The notes: generated from the letters alone by a model not told the origin. 64,000 nucleotides of DNA from Enterobacter cloacae (GCF_013375935.1 NZ_CP056117.1:1178001-1242000); one strand, 5' to 3'. Positions 42,192 to 57,950 are shown, counted from the stretch's first letter. Program-made: numbers and translations.

Positions 42192-42968
42192 ATGATGAAC
42201 CCATTAATTATCAAACTCGGTGGTGTGCTGCTGGACAGCGAAGAAGCGCTGGAGCGTCTGTTTACCGCGCTGGTTAACTATCGCGAATCACACCAGCGTC
42301 CGCTGGTGATTGTGCACGGCGGCGGCTGCGTGGTGGACGAGCTGATGAAAGGGCTCAACCTGCCGGTGATAAAGAAAAACGGCCTGCGCGTCACGCCTGC
42401 CGACCAGATTGACATCATTACCGGTGCGCTGGCGGGTACGGCGAACAAAACGCTGCTGGCGTGGGCGAAGAAACACCGTATCGCGTCCGTTGGGCTCTAC
42501 CTCGGCGATGGCGACAGCGTAAAAGTGACCCAGCTCGACGAAGCGCTCGGCCACGTTGGGCTGGCGCAGCCGGGTTCGCCTGAGCTGATTAACACGCTGC
42601 TGGAAGGCGGTTTCCTGCCGGTGGTGAGCTCTATCGGCGTGACCGAAGAGGGCGCGCTGATGAACGTGAATGCGGACCAGGCGGCAACCGCGCTGGCGGC
42701 AACGCTGGGCGCAGACCTGATCCTGCTCTCTGACGTAAGCGGTATTCTGGACGGCAAAGGCCAGCGCATTGCGGAAATGACCGCCGCGAAAGCCGAGCAG
42801 CTGATTGAGCAGGGCATTATTACCGACGGCATGATCGTCAAAGTCAACGCCGCGCTGGATGCGGCTCGCACGCTGGGTCGCCCGGTGGATATCGCCTCCT
42901 GGCGTCACGCGGAGCAGCTTCCGGCGCTGTTTAACGGCACGCCGATTGGCACGCGTATTCTGGCGTAA
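42192..42968 (+). CDS. argB: acetylglutamate kinase
   Basis: Phosphorylates N-acetylglutamate, second step of arginine synthesis; amino acid kinase fold. 258 residues from the ATG at 42192 (the open frame also includes a GTG just before). Substrate- and ATP-binding motifs [37 protein letters not shown] and [13 protein letters not shown] are intact. It lacks the N-terminal helix of arginine-inhibited kinases, in line with control at ArgA instead. Middle gene of argCBH. Confidence 0.97.
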   Translation: MMNPLIIKLGGVLLDSEEALERLFTALVNYRESHQRPLVIVHGGGCVVDELMKGLNLPVIKKNGLRVTPADQIDIITGALAGTANKTLLAWAKKHRIASVGLYLGDGDSVKVTQLDEALGHVGLAQPGSPELINTLLEGGFLPVVSSIGVTEEGALMNVNADQAATALAATLGADLILLSDVSGILDGKGQRIAEMTAAKAEQLIEQGIITDGMIVKVNAALDAARTLGRPVDIASWRHAEQLPALFNGTPIGTRILA

Positions 42969-42987
42969 TCGATTTTCTGTTTTGCAG

Positions 42988-43013
42988 GCCCGGCAAGCGC
43001 AGCACCGCCGGGC
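42988..43013. repeat. REP element between argB and argH
   Basis: GCCCGGCAAGCGCAGCACC followed by GCCGGGC, a typical REP hairpin inside the argCBH operon, in the 77-bp gap before argH. Confidence 0.75.
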
Positions 43014-43045
43014 AATGACATTCAAAGATATTAAGGAAGCATGTT

Positions 43046-44419
43046 ATGGCACTTTGGGGTGGGCGTTTTACACAGGCAGCGGATCAGCGGTTCAAACAGT
43101 TCAATGACTCTTTGCGCTTCGACTACCGCCTGGCCGAACAGGATATTGTCGGCTCTGTGGCCTGGTCCAAAGCGCTGGTGACCGTGGGCGTGCTGACCGC
43201 AGATGAACAGCAGCAGCTTGAAGAAGCGCTGAATAACCTGCTGGAAGAGGTGCGGCTGGATCCGCAGCAAATCCTGCAAAGCGATGCGGAAGACATTCAC
43301 AGCTGGGTGGAAGGCAAACTGATCGACAAAGTGGGCCAGCTGGGTAAAAAGCTGCACACCGGCCGTAGCCGTAACGACCAGGTCGCGACCGATCTGAAGC
43401 TGTGGTGTAAAGAGACCGTTGGCGAACTGCTGGCGGCTACCCGTCAGCTGCAGAGCGCGCTGGTGGAAACGGCGCAGAACAACCAGGACGCGGTCATGCC
43501 GGGTTATACCCACCTGCAGCGCGCGCAGCCGGTGACCTTTGCGCACTGGTGTCTGGCCTACGTTGAGATGCTGGCGCGTGACGAAAGCCGCCTGCAGGAT
43601 ACGCTCAAGCGCCTGGACGTGAGCCCGCTGGGCAGCGGTGCGCTGGCGGGAACAGCGTATGAAATCGACCGTGAACAGCTGGCAGGCTGGCTGGGCTTTG
43701 CCTCTGCTACCCGCAACAGCCTGGACGGCGTGTCTGACCGCGACCACGTGCTGGAGCTGCTCTCAAACGCGTCTATTGGCATGGTGCACCTGTCGCGCTT
43801 TGCTGAAGACCTGATCTTCTTTAACTCGGGCGAAGCCGGTTTCGTCGAGCTGTCCGACCGCGTGACGTCAGGCTCTTCCCTGATGCCGCAGAAGAAAAAC
43901 CCGGACGCGCTGGAGCTGATCCGCGGGAAGTGTGGCCGCGTTCAGGGTGCGCTGACCGGCATGATGATGACCCTGAAAGGGCTGCCGCTGGCGTACAACA
44001 AAGACATGCAGGAAGACAAAGAGGGGCTGTTCGACGCGCTCGACACCTGGCTGGACTGCCTGCACATGGGCGCGCTGGTGCTGGACGGCATTCAGGTGAA
44101 GCGTCCGCGCTGTCAGGAAGCGGCGCAGCAGGGCTATGCCAACTCTACCGAACTGGCGGACTACCTGGTGGCAAAAGGCGTACCGTTCCGCGAAGCGCAC
44201 CACATCGTGGGCGAAGCGGTGGTGGAAGCCATTCGTCAGGGTAAACCGCTGGAGGATCTGCCGCTTGCCGATCTGCAAAAATTCAGCGCGGTTATCGGGG
44301 ATGATGTGTATCCGATTCTGGCGCTGCAGTCCTGCCTGGACAAGCGTGCGGCGAAAGGCGGCGTGTCGCCTAAGCAGGTGGCGCAGGCGATAGCGGACGC
44401 GAAGAGCCGGCTGGTTTGA
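43046..44419 (+). CDS. argH: argininosuccinate lyase
   Basis: Final step of arginine synthesis: splits argininosuccinate into arginine and fumarate. The 457-residue protein belongs to the fumarase/aspartase superfamily; its signature loop is [19 protein letters not shown] with the catalytic Ser. [17 protein letters not shown] and [17 protein letters not shown] supply the other substrate contacts. Third gene of argCBH. A pair of palindromic repeats and a terminator follow. Confidence 0.98.
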   Translation: MALWGGRFTQAADQRFKQFNDSLRFDYRLAEQDIVGSVAWSKALVTVGVLTADEQQQLEEALNNLLEEVRLDPQQILQSDAEDIHSWVEGKLIDKVGQLGKKLHTGRSRNDQVATDLKLWCKETVGELLAATRQLQSALVETAQNNQDAVMPGYTHLQRAQPVTFAHWCLAYVEMLARDESRLQDTLKRLDVSPLGSGALAGTAYEIDREQLAGWLGFASATRNSLDGVSDRDHVLELLSNASIGMVHLSRFAEDLIFFNSGEAGFVELSDRVTSGSSLMPQKKNPDALELIRGKCGRVQGALTGMMMTLKGLPLAYNKDMQEDKEGLFDALDTWLDCLHMGALVLDGIQVKRPRCQEAAQQGYANSTELADYLVAKGVPFREAHHIVGEAVVEAIRQGKPLEDLPLADLQKFSAVIGDDVYPILALQSCLDKRAAKGGVSPKQVAQAIADAKSRLV

Positions 44420-44435
44420 ACCGTGCGGGCTGGTG

Positions 44436-44515
44436 CCCTCACCCCAACCCCTCTCCCTTGGGGAGAGGGGCTCGATCGGTTCCCTCTCCCCGTGGGAGAG
44501 GGTTAGGGTGAGGGG
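44436..44515. repeat. paired CCCTCACCC-type palindromic repeats after argH
   Basis: Two inverted copies face each other: CCCTCACCCCAACCCCTCTC on the left and GGGAGAGGGTTAGGGTGAGG on the right. Arrangement as at 5430. Confidence 0.8.
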
Positions 44516-44522
44516 AAAAACG

Positions 44523-44549
44523 AAGCCTGGCGTAACGCCAGGCTTTTTT
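44523..44549 (+). terminator. argCBH terminator
   Basis: AAGCCTGGCGT/ACGCCAGGCTT stem followed by a T run. Confidence 0.88.
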
Positions 44550-44553
44550 ACGC

Positions 44554-44668
44554 AAAAAAAAGCGGACCACGGGGTCCGCAAAAGTTCACGTTGGCTTTAG
44601 TTGTTCGAGTTTTGAGAGAAACTCGATGACGGTGACGGGTCGTCAAGGGTCAAACACGTTCCGCCTCG
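44554..44668 (-). ncRNA. oxyS: OxyS, peroxide-induced small RNA
   Basis: Lies divergent to oxyR in the known oxyS position and ends, read leftward, with AACTAAAGCCAACGTGAAC and TTTTGC, then a GCGGACC/GGTCCGC terminator and eight T. The 3' part matches E. coli OxyS as I recall it, and the ACCCTTGA segment of the 5' domain is also present. Much of the 5' half and the middle stem (CGAGTTTCTC/AAACTCG) differ in detail. OxyS is an Hfq-dependent RNA induced by OxyR that lowers expression of targets such as fhlA, rpoS and nusG in E. coli. The 5' end near 44668 is inferred. Confidence 0.85.
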
Positions 44669-44698
44669 TCTGTGTGATGTATTATTCAACAGAATGCT

Positions 44699-44738
44699 TG
44701 ATAGGGATAATCGTTCGTTGCTATGCTATCTATCGCCA
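44699..44738. promoter_or_regulatory. OxyR-binding region between oxyS and oxyR
   Basis: GATAGGGATAATCG, GTTGCTATGCTATC and TATCGCCATGAACTATCG form the array of ATAG/CTAT elements expected between these genes. In E. coli OxyR here activates oxyS on peroxide and represses its own gene. Confidence 0.6.
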
Positions 44739-44767
44739 TGAACTATCGTGGCGACGGAGGATGAATA

Positions 44768-45685
44768 ATGAATATTCGTGATCTTGAATACCTGGTAGCG
44801 TTAGCCGAGCACCGCCATTTTCGCCGCGCGGCAGACTCCTGCCACGTCAGCCAGCCCACGCTGAGCGGCCAGATCCGCAAGCTGGAAGACGAGCTGGGCG
44901 TGATGCTGCTGGAGCGCACCAGTCGTAAGGTTCTGTTCACACAGGCAGGTCTGCTGCTGGTGGATCAGGCGCGCACCGTGCTGCGCGAGGTCAAAGTGCT
45001 CAAGGAAATGGCAAGCCAGCAGGGGGAGGCAATGTCCGGCCCGCTGCACATCGGCCTGATCCCAACCGTTGGCCCGTATCTGCTGCCGCACATCATTCCC
45101 ATGCTGCACCAGACGTTCCCGAAACTCGAAATGTATCTGCATGAAGCGCAAACCCATCAGCTGCTGGCGCAGCTGGACAGCGGCAAGCTCGACTGCGCGA
45201 TTCTGGCGCTGGTAAAAGAGAGTGAAGCCTTTATTGAAGTGCCGCTGTTCGATGAACCTATGATGCTGGCGATCTATGAAGATCACCCGTGGGCGAACCG
45301 CGACCGCGTGCCGATGGCCGATCTGGCCGGTGAAAAGCTGCTGATGCTGGAAGATGGTCACTGTCTGCGCGATCAGGCGATGGGCTTCTGCTTCGAGGCG
45401 GGCGCTGACGAAGATACCCATTTCCGCGCAACCAGCCTGGAAACGCTGCGTAATATGGTCGCGGCGGGAAGCGGAATTACGCTGCTGCCTGCACTGGCCG
45501 TGCCGCGCGAGCGTAAGCGTGATGGCGTGGTCTATCTGCCGTGCATTAAGCCGGAGCCGCGTCGTACGATTGGCCTGGTGTATCGTCCGGGGTCACCGCT
45601 GCGCAGCCGCTATGAGCAGCTGGCAGAGGCCATCCGCGGTGCGATGGATGGCCATTTCGACAGCGCGTTAAAACAGGCGGTTTAA
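44768..45685 (+). CDS. oxyR: peroxide sensor and regulator OxyR
   Basis: LysR-type regulator, 305 residues. The N-terminal winged helix-turn-helix is [20 protein letters not shown] (first part) with [17 protein letters not shown]. The redox pair Cys199 and Cys208 lies in [18 protein letters not shown], where peroxide forms the intramolecular disulfide that switches on katG, oxyS and others. GGAGG lies seven bases before the start. Its 3' end overlaps the converging sthA by 18 bp. Confidence 0.98.
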   Translation: MNIRDLEYLVALAEHRHFRRAADSCHVSQPTLSGQIRKLEDELGVMLLERTSRKVLFTQAGLLLVDQARTVLREVKVLKEMASQQGEAMSGPLHIGLIPTVGPYLLPHIIPMLHQTFPKLEMYLHEAQTHQLLAQLDSGKLDCAILALVKESEAFIEVPLFDEPMMLAIYEDHPWANRDRVPMADLAGEKLLMLEDGHCLRDQAMGFCFEAGADEDTHFRATSLETLRNMVAAGSGITLLPALAVPRERKRDGVVYLPCIKPEPRRTIGLVYRPGSPLRSRYEQLAEAIRGAMDGHFDSALKQAV

Positions 45686-47068
45686 GCCGTTCAGCGCGGC
45701 TACCCGATAGGCTTCCGCCATTGTCGGGTAGTTAAAGGTGGTGTTAACGAAGTACTCAATGGTGTTACCGCCACCTTTCTGCTCCATGATCGCCTGGCCG
45801 ATGTGAATGATTTCCGCCGCGCGTTCACCAAAGCAGTGAATGCCGAGGATCTCTTTCGTCTCGCGATGGAACAGGATCTTCAGCGTACCCACGCTCATTC
45901 CCACGATTTGCGCCCGCGCCAGATGTTTAAACTGAGCACGGCCCACCTCGTAAGGCACCTTCATGGCCGTCAGCTGCTGCTCGGTTTTCCCTACGGAGCT
46001 GATTTCCGGAATGGTGTAGATCCCCGTCGGAATATCTTCAATCAGATGCGCGGTCGCTTCACCTTTTACCAGCGCCTGTGCGGCAATGCGCCCCTGATCG
46101 TAAGCGGCTGATGCCAGGCTTGGGTAACCAATCACGTCGCCTACCGCGTAAACGTGCGGCAGCGCGGTCTGGTACATGCTGTTGACCTTCAGCTGGCCGC
46201 GGCTGTCGGTTTCGAGCCCGATGTTTGCCAGCTGCAGGGAATCGGTGTTGCCGGTGCGGCCGTTGGCATACAGCAGGCAGTCCGCTTTCAGCTTTTTACC
46301 GGATTTCAGGTGCATAATCACACCGTCGTCGCAGCCCTCGATCTTCTCGTACTCCTCGTTGTGACGGATCACCACGCCGCTGTTCCAGAAGTGGTAGGAG
46401 AGGGAGTCTGACATCTCCTGATCGAGGAACGCCAGCAGGCGGTCGCGGGTGTTGATCAGGTCAACTTTGACCTCCATTCCCCGGAAGATAGACGCATATT
46501 CACAGCCAATAACGCCTGCGCCATAGATAATCACATGGCGAGGTTCATGGTGCAGGCTGAGGATGGAGTCGCTGTCGTAAATGCGCGGGTGCGAGAAATC
46601 CACGTCTGCCGGATGATACGGGCGTGAACCGCAGGCGATCACAAACTTTTCAGCGGTGATTGTCTCAACCGAACCGTCATGACACTCCAGGGCCAGGGTG
46701 TGTTCGTCCACAAAATGCGCGTTGCCTTGCAGAATTTCACAGTGGTTACGTTCATAGAAACCCTGACGCATGCGCGTCTGCTGGTTAATGACCGTGTCTG
46801 CGTGGTTCAGGATGTCGGCAAAAGAGGAACGAAGAAGTCGGGAGTGGTCGCTGTAAAGAGGGTTCTGGTTAAATTCAATAATGCGGCTAACGGCGTGGCG
46901 GAGGGCTTTTGAAGGGATGGTGCCCCAGTGGGTGCAACCGCCGCCGACATTATGGTAGCGCTCAATTACCGCTACTCTGGCTCCCTGTTTTACCAGACCC
47001 ATAGCAGCACCTTCGCCGCCGGGGCCGGAACCAATAACTATTGCGTCGTAATCGTAGGAATGTGGCAT
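45668..47068 (-). CDS. sthA: soluble pyridine nucleotide transhydrogenase
   Basis: Energy-independent FAD enzyme that balances NADPH against NADH in the cytoplasm. The 466-residue protein has the disulfide-reductase family fold: FAD site [16 protein letters not shown] at the N-terminus and NAD site [16 protein letters not shown] near residue 180. The redox-disulfide position reads [17 protein letters not shown], with only one of the two cysteines, which distinguishes SthA from lipoamide or glutathione reductases. Located between oxyR and fabR as in E. coli. Confidence 0.97.
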   Translation of the reverse strand: MPHSYDYDAIVIGSGPGGEGAAMGLVKQGARVAVIERYHNVGGGCTHWGTIPSKALRHAVSRIIEFNQNPLYSDHSRLLRSSFADILNHADTVINQQTRMRQGFYERNHCEILQGNAHFVDEHTLALECHDGSVETITAEKFVIACGSRPYHPADVDFSHPRIYDSDSILSLHHEPRHVIIYGAGVIGCEYASIFRGMEVKVDLINTRDRLLAFLDQEMSDSLSYHFWNSGVVIRHNEEYEKIEGCDDGVIMHLKSGKKLKADCLLYANGRTGNTDSLQLANIGLETDSRGQLKVNSMYQTALPHVYAVGDVIGYPSLASAAYDQGRIAAQALVKGEATAHLIEDIPTGIYTIPEISSVGKTEQQLTAMKVPYEVGRAQFKHLARAQIVGMSVGTLKILFHRETKEILGIHCFGERAAEIIHIGQAIMEQKGGGNTIEYFVNTTFNYPTMAEAYRVAALNGLNRLF

Positions 47069-47267
47069 GGCAAGGCTTACCTGTTCTTATACATAAAAGC
47101 AACAGAATCATAACATCATTGCCAGGGTAACCCAATTATCGTTGTGCTTTTTTCGGGCAGTGGAGCACAAACCGCGCGTAAACAATCATTCACAAAGCTG
47201 AGCAAACAGATTAATTTTATTCTCTGGTATAGTGCCAACGGGCCTTTGGAAGGATTCAACTATCGTG

Positions 47268-47903
47268 ATGGGCGTAAGAGCACAACAAAAAGAGAAAACC
47301 CGGCGTTCGCTGGTGGAAGCCGCATTCAGTCAACTGAGTGCTGAGCGGAGTTTTGCCAGTTTAAGCCTGCGAGAAGTCGCACGCGAGGCCGGGATTGCGC
47401 CAACGTCCTTCTACCGTCATTTCCGTGATGTGGATGAACTGGGCCTGACCATGGTCGATGAGAGCGGTCTGATGCTGCGCCAGCTTATGCGCCAGGCGCG
47501 CCAGCGTATCGCTAAAGGGGGCAGCGTGATCCGCACCTCCGTGTCGACATTTATGGAGTTTATCGGCAATAACCCTAACGCGTTTCGCCTTTTGCTGCGC
47601 GAGCGCTCCGGCACGTCGGCGGCGTTTCGCGCCGCGGTCGCGCGTGAAATTCAGCATTTTATCGCGGAACTTGCCGACTATCTCGAAATCGAAAACCATA
47701 TGCCGCGTGCGTTTACTGAAGCTCAGGCTGAGGCGATGGTGACCATTGTTTTCAGCGCGGGTGCCGAAGCGCTGGACGTCAGCATCGAACAACGCAAGCA
47801 GCTCGAAGAGCGGCTGGTATTGCAGCTGCGGATGATCTCCAAGGGTGCGTATTACTGGTATCGCCGTGAACAAGAAAAGTTGGCACATCAAACCGATGAG
47901 TGA
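47268..47903 (+). CDS. fabR: FabR repressor of unsaturated fatty acid synthesis
   Basis: TetR-family repressor of fabA and fabB that senses the ratio of saturated to unsaturated acyl thioesters. The helix-turn-helix is [20 protein letters not shown]. The C-terminal effector domain is all-helical and ends in [12 protein letters not shown] place the start at the ATG at 47268 ([15 protein letters not shown]), 211 residues. A GTG three bases earlier is nearer to AAGGA, and the exact start is uncertain. yijD follows nine bases after its stop, so the two form an operon. Confidence 0.94.
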   Translation: MGVRAQQKEKTRRSLVEAAFSQLSAERSFASLSLREVAREAGIAPTSFYRHFRDVDELGLTMVDESGLMLRQLMRQARQRIAKGGSVIRTSVSTFMEFIGNNPNAFRLLLRERSGTSAAFRAAVAREIQHFIAELADYLEIENHMPRAFTEAQAEAMVTIVFSAGAEALDVSIEQRKQLEERLVLQLRMISKGAYYWYRREQEKLAHQTDE

Positions 47904-47912
47904 AGGTGAGTA

Positions 47913-48272
47913 ATGAAACAGTCAGGTCAGGATAAAGGAACGCTGTTGCTGGCATTGATCGCTGGCTTATCCATTAACGGTACGTTTGCCGCTATTTTTA
48001 GCTCAATCGTTCCGTTTTCGATTTTCCCGATTATCGCGCTGGTGCTGACGGTGTACTGCCTGCATCAGCGTTATCAGAACCGCACTATGCCTGTCGGGTT
48101 ACCGGGGCTGGCCGCAGCCAGCTTTATCCTGGGCGTGCTGTTGTACAGCACCGTGGTGCGTGCAGAATACCCGGATATCGGCTCTAACTTCCTGCCTGCG
48201 GTACTGTCCGTTGCGCTGGTGTTCTGGATCGGCTCGCGCATGCGTAGCCGCAAGAGCCAGCTGCCGGAGTAA
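47913..48272 (+). CDS. yijD: YijD inner membrane protein (DUF1422)
   Basis: A 119-residue membrane protein with four hydrophobic segments ([64 protein letters not shown]) and a basic C-terminus. The family is conserved next to fabR in enterobacteria, but its function is unknown. It is probably translated from the fabR transcript. Confidence 0.9.
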   Translation: MKQSGQDKGTLLLALIAGLSINGTFAAIFSSIVPFSIFPIIALVLTVYCLHQRYQNRTMPVGLPGLAAASFILGVLLYSTVVRAEYPDIGSNFLPAVLSVALVFWIGSRMRSRKSQLPE

Positions 48273-48284
48273 TGAAGGTTTAAG

Positions 48285-48345
48285 GGCAGGTAAGCAAAGC
48301 GCCACCTGCCAAAAAATGCCGGATGGCGCTACGCGTGTTCGGCAT
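48285..48345. repeat. hairpin and REP element after yijD
   Basis: GGCAGGT and ACCTGCC form one hairpin (48285-48310). ATGCCGGATGGCGCTACGCG with GTTCGGCAT forms a REP unit next to it (48316-48345). Together they fill the gap between converging yijD and trmA. Confidence 0.65.
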
Positions 48346-48350
48346 GCAGA

Positions 48351-49451
48351 TTATCGTGCAGTGAGCAGTACGCCGCACTCCATATGGTGCGTATACGGGA
48401 ACTGATCGAACAGCGCCAGACGTTCAACCTTGTGCGTCTGGCTTAACATTTCCAGGTTCTTGCACAACGTCTCCGGGTTACAGGAGATGTACAGGATACG
48501 CGGGTACGCCTGCACCATCTTCTCGGTTTCGCTGTCCAGGCCACTGCGCGGCGGATCGACAAAAATCGTCTCACACCGGTAGCTCTTCAGATCAATCCCC
48601 TGCAGGCGATTAAACTCACGCACGCCATTCATCGCCTGGGTAAACTCTTCTGCCGCCATACGAATGATTTGTACGTTGTCGATGTGGTTAGCGGCGATGT
48701 TGTACTGCGCGGCAGCAACCGACGGCTTGGCGATTTCCGTCGCCAGCACGCGCTCGAAGTTACGCGCCAGCGCCAGCGAGAAGTTACCGTTACCGCAGTA
48801 CAGCTCAAGCAGATCGCCCTGCGATCCTTCCGTCGCGTTCAGCGCCCACTCCAGCATCTGCACGTTCATTGCCGCATTCGGCTGGGTGAAGCTGTTCTCT
48901 ACCTGACGGTAAACCATCTCTTTACCGGCCACCGGCAGACGCTCGTCAATATAATCCTGGTCGAGCATGATTTTAGTTTTGGTCGCGCGGCCAATCAGGT
49001 GCACGTTGATGTTCTGCGCGCGCAGCGCATCGCGCAGGGCTTCTGCCTGCTCGCGCCATTCGTCGGTCAGCGCTTTGTGATAGAGCAGGGAGACAATCGC
49101 CTGATTGCTTTGGGTGGTCAGGTAGTCAATCTGGAACAGCTTGTTTCGCAGTACCGGATTGTCGCGCACGCCGTCAATCATCAGCGTCATTAGCTGGTTA
49201 ATCAGTTCACTCGCCGCCGGGAAGCTTTCCACGCGAATGCGGGATTTCGTCTGCTGATCGAAAATGATGTGATACAGGTCGTCGCCATCGTGCCAGATGC
49301 GGAACTCGGCGCGCATACGATAGTGGCTGACCGGAGAACGGAACACCTCGGGAACGGGCGCGTTGAACGGCGTCATCATACTTTGCAGGCGGACAACTTT
49401 TTCTGCCAGCTGTGCGTCGTACTGTTCTGTAGGGAGGTGTTCGGGGGTCAT
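48351..49451 (-). CDS. trmA: tRNA (uracil-5-)-methyltransferase
   Basis: Makes m5U54 (ribothymidine) in the T loop of tRNAs, and m5U in tmRNA, using SAM. The 366 residues from the ATG at 49451 equal E. coli TrmA. SAM-binding [19 protein letters not shown], motif [13 protein letters not shown], and the nucleophile Cys in [15 protein letters not shown] are intact. The frame is open upstream to 49541 but without family similarity. It diverges from btuB. Confidence 0.97.
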   Translation of the reverse strand: MTPEHLPTEQYDAQLAEKVVRLQSMMTPFNAPVPEVFRSPVSHYRMRAEFRIWHDGDDLYHIIFDQQTKSRIRVESFPAASELINQLMTLMIDGVRDNPVLRNKLFQIDYLTTQSNQAIVSLLYHKALTDEWREQAEALRDALRAQNINVHLIGRATKTKIMLDQDYIDERLPVAGKEMVYRQVENSFTQPNAAMNVQMLEWALNATEGSQGDLLELYCGNGNFSLALARNFERVLATEIAKPSVAAAQYNIAANHIDNVQIIRMAAEEFTQAMNGVREFNRLQGIDLKSYRCETIFVDPPRSGLDSETEKMVQAYPRILYISCNPETLCKNLEMLSQTHKVERLALFDQFPYTHHMECGVLLTAR

Positions 49452-49573
49452 GATGCGTCCTGAATGATAAAGAATTACGCGGGGATTGTAGGGATTGTGC
49501 AGTGGATGTCCAGATTTAATGGCTAATAGCTGTCTGGACATCTATACGTGTCTAATTGTAGCATTCTGTTTCC

Positions 49574-49720
49574 GGTCTCCTGAGAGTGAAAAGGGAATCC
49601 AGTGTAAATCTGGAGCTGACGCGCAGCGGTAAAGACTGGCGGGATGAGAAGAAGAGACACTGTGAAAATGGGAAGTCTTCATCCGTATAACGCCACCCAG
49701 CCCGAAGACCTGCCGGGATC
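49574..49720 (+). promoter_or_regulatory. cobalamin riboswitch of btuB
   Basis: The btuB leader has the conserved core of the adenosylcobalamin riboswitch: AAAAGGGAATCCAGTGTAAA, TCTGGAGCTGACGCGCAGCG with GTAAAG (the B12-box-type core), GACACTGTGAAAATGGGAAG, and CACCCAGCCCGAAGACCTGC. As in E. coli it ends about 80 nt before the start and should hide the btuB ribosome binding site when adenosylcobalamin binds. Confidence 0.9.
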
Positions 49721-49797
49721 ACGTCGCATTTGGTTTCATCATCGCGTGCTATGGATGAGGCCTGCGGCATCCTTCTTATATTGTGGATGCTTTAACA

Positions 49798-51645
49798 ATG
49801 ATTAAAAAAGTATCGCTGTTGACGGCGTTATCCGTCACGGCATTTTCGGGCTGGGCGCAGGAAAGCGCTGACTCGTTGGTGGTGACAGCAAACCGTTTTG
49901 AACAGCCTGTAAAAACCGTTCTGGCTCCGACATCCGTCGTGACCCGTGAAGATATTGAACGCTGGCAATCCACGACGGTACTGGATGTCATGCGCAGACT
50001 GCCAGGCGTTGATACGGCGCAAAACGGTGGTATGGGACAACTGTCTTCTCTTTTTATTCGCGGTACCAACTCCAGCCACGTTCTGATCCTCGTTGACGGT
50101 ATGCGCCTTAACCAGGCAGGTGTCACAGGTTCATCCGATCTTAGCCAGTTCCCCATCTCCCTGGTGCAGCGTATCGAATATGTTCGTGGGCCGCGTTCGG
50201 CGATTTACGGCTCAGACGCGATTGGCGGCGTCGTGAACATTATTACTACCCGTGCGAAGGACGGTACGACGCTGACCGCGGGCGCAGGATCGCATGGCTA
50301 TCAAAATTATGGCGGCAGCACTCAGCAAACGCTTGGCGAAAGCACGCGCGTAACGCTTGCGGGTGATTACACCTATATCAAAGGTTTTGATGTGGTCGCG
50401 GACGGCAACAACGGCGGCCTTGCTCAGACCGACCGCGATGGCTTTATGAATAAAACGCTCTACGGCGCACTGGAGCATGCATTCTCAGACCAGTGGAGCG
50501 GGTTCGTTCGCGGCTTTGGCTACAGCAACCGTACCGCCTATGACGGTTATTACAGCTCGTTTACGCCTGATGTACTGGTCGACACGCGTCAGCTGTACAG
50601 CCAGACCTGGGACGCAGGGCTGCGCTTCAACGATGACATCTTCCATTCACAGCTTCTGACCAGCTATAGCCACAGTAAAGACTATAACTACGACCCACAT
50701 TCAGGGCGATATGATTCGACTGCCACACTGGATGAAATTAAACAGTACAATGTTCAGTGGGTTAACTCCGTGGATGTGGGCCATGGCAACGTTGGCGCAG
50801 GCGTAGACTGGCAAAAGCAGAGCACTGAACCGGGCACTAACTATGTGACGAATGGCTATGATTTGCGTAACACCGGCGTCTACCTCACCGGATTGCAGCA
50901 GTTTGGTGATGTCACCCTGGAAGGGGCGGTGCGTAGCGATGATAACTCTCAGTTTGGTCGTCACGGTACCTGGCAAAGTAGTGCGGCCTGGGAGTTCATT
51001 GAAGGTTATCGCGTTATCGCTTCGTATGGCACAGCCTATAAAGCGCCAAACCTTGGACAGCTCTATGGCTTCTACGGCAACGAACACCTCGATCCCGAAG
51101 AGAGCAAGCAGTGGGAAGGCGCGTTCGAAGGTCTTACCGCTGGTGTGAACTGGCGCGTGTCGGCTTACCGTAACGATGTTGATAACCTGATCGACTTCAA
51201 CAATAACCTTCAGGAGTATTACAACGTCGGTAAAGCACGTATTAAAGGGGTTGAAGCGACTGCCTCGTTTGATACTGGCCCGGTCATGCATACTCTCGGT
51301 TACGACTATGTTGATGCCCGTAATGCGGCAACCAACCAACTGCTGGATCGTCGCGCTAAGCAGCAGGTGAAGTATCAGCTCGATACCCGGATCTATGATT
51401 TTGACTGGAGCCTGACATATCACTATCTCGGTACGCGCTACGATACTGACTTCGGCACATATCCGTCAGAGAAGGTGAAAATGGGCGGCGTCAGCCTGTG
51501 GGATGTGGCGGTTTCATATCCTGTCACCTCTCACCTCACAGTTCGTGGTAAAATAGCCAACCTGTTCGATAAAGATTACGAGACAGTTTATGGCTACCAA
51601 ACTGCAGGACGGGAATACACCTTGTCTGGCAGCTACACCTTCTGA
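49798..51645 (+). CDS. btuB: vitamin B12 outer membrane receptor BtuB
   Basis: TonB-dependent outer-membrane transporter for cobalamins. The 615-residue protein has the signal peptide [21 protein letters not shown], the TonB box [10 protein letters not shown], a plug domain (to about residue 150, with [20 protein letters not shown] and [15 protein letters not shown]) and a 22-strand barrel ending in LSGSYTF, whose terminal Phe is the Bam signal. The ATG at 49798 is preferred over an in-frame GTG at 49783 because the signal peptide begins here. Controlled by the riboswitch upstream. It overlaps murI by 56 bp. Confidence 0.97.
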   Translation: MIKKVSLLTALSVTAFSGWAQESADSLVVTANRFEQPVKTVLAPTSVVTREDIERWQSTTVLDVMRRLPGVDTAQNGGMGQLSSLFIRGTNSSHVLILVDGMRLNQAGVTGSSDLSQFPISLVQRIEYVRGPRSAIYGSDAIGGVVNIITTRAKDGTTLTAGAGSHGYQNYGGSTQQTLGESTRVTLAGDYTYIKGFDVVADGNNGGLAQTDRDGFMNKTLYGALEHAFSDQWSGFVRGFGYSNRTAYDGYYSSFTPDVLVDTRQLYSQTWDAGLRFNDDIFHSQLLTSYSHSKDYNYDPHSGRYDSTATLDEIKQYNVQWVNSVDVGHGNVGAGVDWQKQSTEPGTNYVTNGYDLRNTGVYLTGLQQFGDVTLEGAVRSDDNSQFGRHGTWQSSAAWEFIEGYRVIASYGTAYKAPNLGQLYGFYGNEHLDPEESKQWEGAFEGLTAGVNWRVSAYRNDVDNLIDFNNNLQEYYNVGKARIKGVEATASFDTGPVMHTLGYDYVDARNAATNQLLDRRAKQQVKYQLDTRIYDFDWSLTYHYLGTRYDTDFGTYPSEKVKMGGVSLWDVAVSYPVTSHLTVRGKIANLFDKDYETVYGYQTAGREYTLSGSYTF

Positions 51646-52441
51646 TCCGCGTCCCACCGTGCTGGTGTTTGATTCCGGCGTCGGTGGGCTTTCGGTCTAT
51701 GACGAGATTCGGCAGCTCCTGCCGGATCTTCATTACATCTACGCCTTCGATAACGTCGCCTTCCCGTACGGGGAAAAGAGCGAAGACTTTATTGTTGAGC
51801 GCGTGGTTGAAATTGTCACCGCGGTACAAAAGCGCTATCCCCTGGCGCTGGCGGTCATTGCCTGTAATACGGCAAGCACGGTTTCTCTTCCTGCCTTGCG
51901 CGAAAAATTTCCGTTCCCGGTTGTGGGCGTGGTTCCGGCAATCAAACCGGCTGCACGCCTGACGGCAAACGGCATCGTGGGGCTGCTGGCAACGCGCGGT
52001 ACGGTGAAACGTCCTTATACGCGCGAGCTTATCGATCGCTTTGCCAATGAATGCCAGATCGCGATGCTCGGCTCCGCAGAGCTGGTGGAGATGGCGGAAG
52101 CGAAACTGCACGGCGAGACGGTATCGCTTGAAGAGCTGCGTCGCATTCTGCGTCCATGGCTGCGGATGCAGGAACCACCGGATACGGTTGTCCTTGGCTG
52201 CACCCATTTCCCGCTATTGCAGGAAGAGCTGTTAAAGGTTCTGCCAGAAGGTACCCGGCTGGTGGATTCCGGTGCTGCCATTGCGCGTCGGACGGCCTGG
52301 CTGCTGGAACATGAAGCGCCGGATGCGAAATCAGCGGATGCAAATATCGCTTTCTGTATGGCAATAACAAAAGAAACTGAACAGCTTTTACCCGTTTTAC
52401 ATCGTTATGGCTTCGAAACGCTCGAAAAACTGGCGCTGTAG
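51590..52441 (+). CDS. murI: glutamate racemase
   Basis: Supplies D-glutamate for peptidoglycan; in E. coli it is activated by UDP-MurNAc-Ala. The 283-residue protein has the two catalytic cysteines, Cys92 in [12 protein letters not shown] and Cys204 in [12 protein letters not shown], and the substrate motif [14 protein letters not shown]. The N-terminal extension of about 20 residues is typical of enterobacteria. It starts within btuB (56-bp overlap in a different frame) and is followed by the rrn promoters. In E. coli the same gene precedes rrnB. Confidence 0.98.
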   Translation: MATKLQDGNTPCLAATPSDPRPTVLVFDSGVGGLSVYDEIRQLLPDLHYIYAFDNVAFPYGEKSEDFIVERVVEIVTAVQKRYPLALAVIACNTASTVSLPALREKFPFPVVGVVPAIKPAARLTANGIVGLLATRGTVKRPYTRELIDRFANECQIAMLGSAELVEMAEAKLHGETVSLEELRRILRPWLRMQEPPDTVVLGCTHFPLLQEELLKVLPEGTRLVDSGAAIARRTAWLLEHEAPDAKSADANIAFCMAITKETEQLLPVLHRYGFETLEKLAL

Positions 52442-52492
52442 CACGGTTTTGAGCAAAAAAGAGACGGTTGAACGTTTTTTTTAAAAGAGGGG

Positions 52493-52520
52493 TTGTCAAC
52501 GTCTGAGAACTCCCTATAAT
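52493..52520 (+). promoter_or_regulatory. rrn P1 promoter
   Basis: TTGTCA (52493-52498), 16-base spacer, TATAAT (52515-52520), then a GC-rich discriminator GCGCCTCC typical of stringently controlled rRNA promoters. An A/T-rich UP-like stretch (AACGTTTTTTTTAAAAGAG) lies just upstream. Confidence 0.9.
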
Positions 52521-52612
52521 GCGCCTCCACTGACACGGAACAACGGCTTACAGGCCGCCGGGACAGCGGGGTTCAGAGATGAACGCCAACAGAGAAAAGT
52601 GAAAATATTTGC

Positions 52613-52640
52613 TTGACTCTGAATGAGGAAAACGTAATAT
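52613..52640 (+). promoter_or_regulatory. rrn P2 promoter
   Basis: TTGACT (52613-52618), 16-base spacer, TAATAT (52635-52640), 120 bp after P1, the normal spacing. Confidence 0.85.
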
Positions 52641-52679
52641 ACGGGACCTCGCAACGGTGAGCTGAAAGCCGCGTTGCAA

Positions 52680-52720
52680 CTGCTCTTTAACAATTTATCA
52701 GACAATCTGTGTGGGCACTC
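52680..52720 (+). promoter_or_regulatory. rrn leader antitermination (boxA) region
   Basis: TGCTCTTTAACAATTTATCA contains the boxA core recognised by the NusB-NusE antitermination complex. It is followed by GACAATCTGTGTGGGCACTC, which pairs with the 16S 3' flank for RNase III processing. Confidence 0.8.
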
Positions 52721-52824
52721 AAAGTGACATGGATTCTTAATGTCTTCGGACAATAAATGAATACCAAGTCTCTGAGTGAACATACGTAATTCATTACGAA
52801 GTTTAATTCACGAGCATCAAACTT

Positions 52825-54366
<1,542 letters not shown>

Positions 54367-54436
54367 CCTTAAAGAACCTGCCTTTGTAGTGTCCACACAG
54401 ATTGTCTGATGAAAAACAGCAGTAAAAAATCTCTGC

Positions 54437-54513
<77 letters not shown>

Positions 54514-54618
54514 AATTTTTGCTGATGCTGCGTTGCGGCGACACTCACATACTCAGGTATGCTTCGTGTCACCACGCCTTGCCTCAACAAAAATTACCGG
54601 TAGAGAGATCACTACGAT

Positions 54619-54694
54619 GGGGCTATAGCTCAGCTGGGAGAGCGCCTGCCTTGCACGCAGGAGGTCTGCGGTTCGATCCCGCATAGCTCCACCA
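54619..54694 (+). tRNA. alaT: tRNA-Ala (TGC)
   Basis: 76-nt cloverleaf with encoded CCA and anticodon TGC, second tRNA of the 16S-23S spacer. The spacer between it and 23S has the boxA-like TTGCTCTTTAAAAATC. Confidence 0.98.
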
Positions 54695-54863
54695 TCCTTT
54701 ACTGCAAAACAAGAAAACTTCAGAGTGAACCTGAAAAGGTGCACTGCGAAGTTTTGCTCTTTAAAAATCTGGATCAAGCTGAAAATTGAAACGACACACA
54801 GCTCATGTGTGTTCGAGTCTCTCAAATTTTCGCAATCAGAAGTGAAACATCTTCGGGTTGTGA

Positions 54864-57767
<2,904 letters not shown>

Positions 57768-57830
57768 ACAACGCCGAAGATGTTTTGGCGAAGAGACAGA
57801 TTTTTCAGCCTGATACAGATTAACAGAATT

Positions 57831-57950
57831 TGCCTGGCGGCTTTAGCGCGGTGGTCCCACCTGACCCCATGCCGAACTCAGAAGTGAAACGCCGTAGCGC
57901 CGATGGTAGTGTGGGGTCTCCCCATGTGAGAGTAGGGAACTGCCAGGCAT
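57831..57950 (+). rRNA. rrf: 5S ribosomal RNA
   Basis: 120 nt from TGCCTGGCGG to AACTGCCAGGCAT, with the terminal helix TGCCTGGC/GCCAGGCA complete. A single copy in this operon. Confidence 0.98.
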
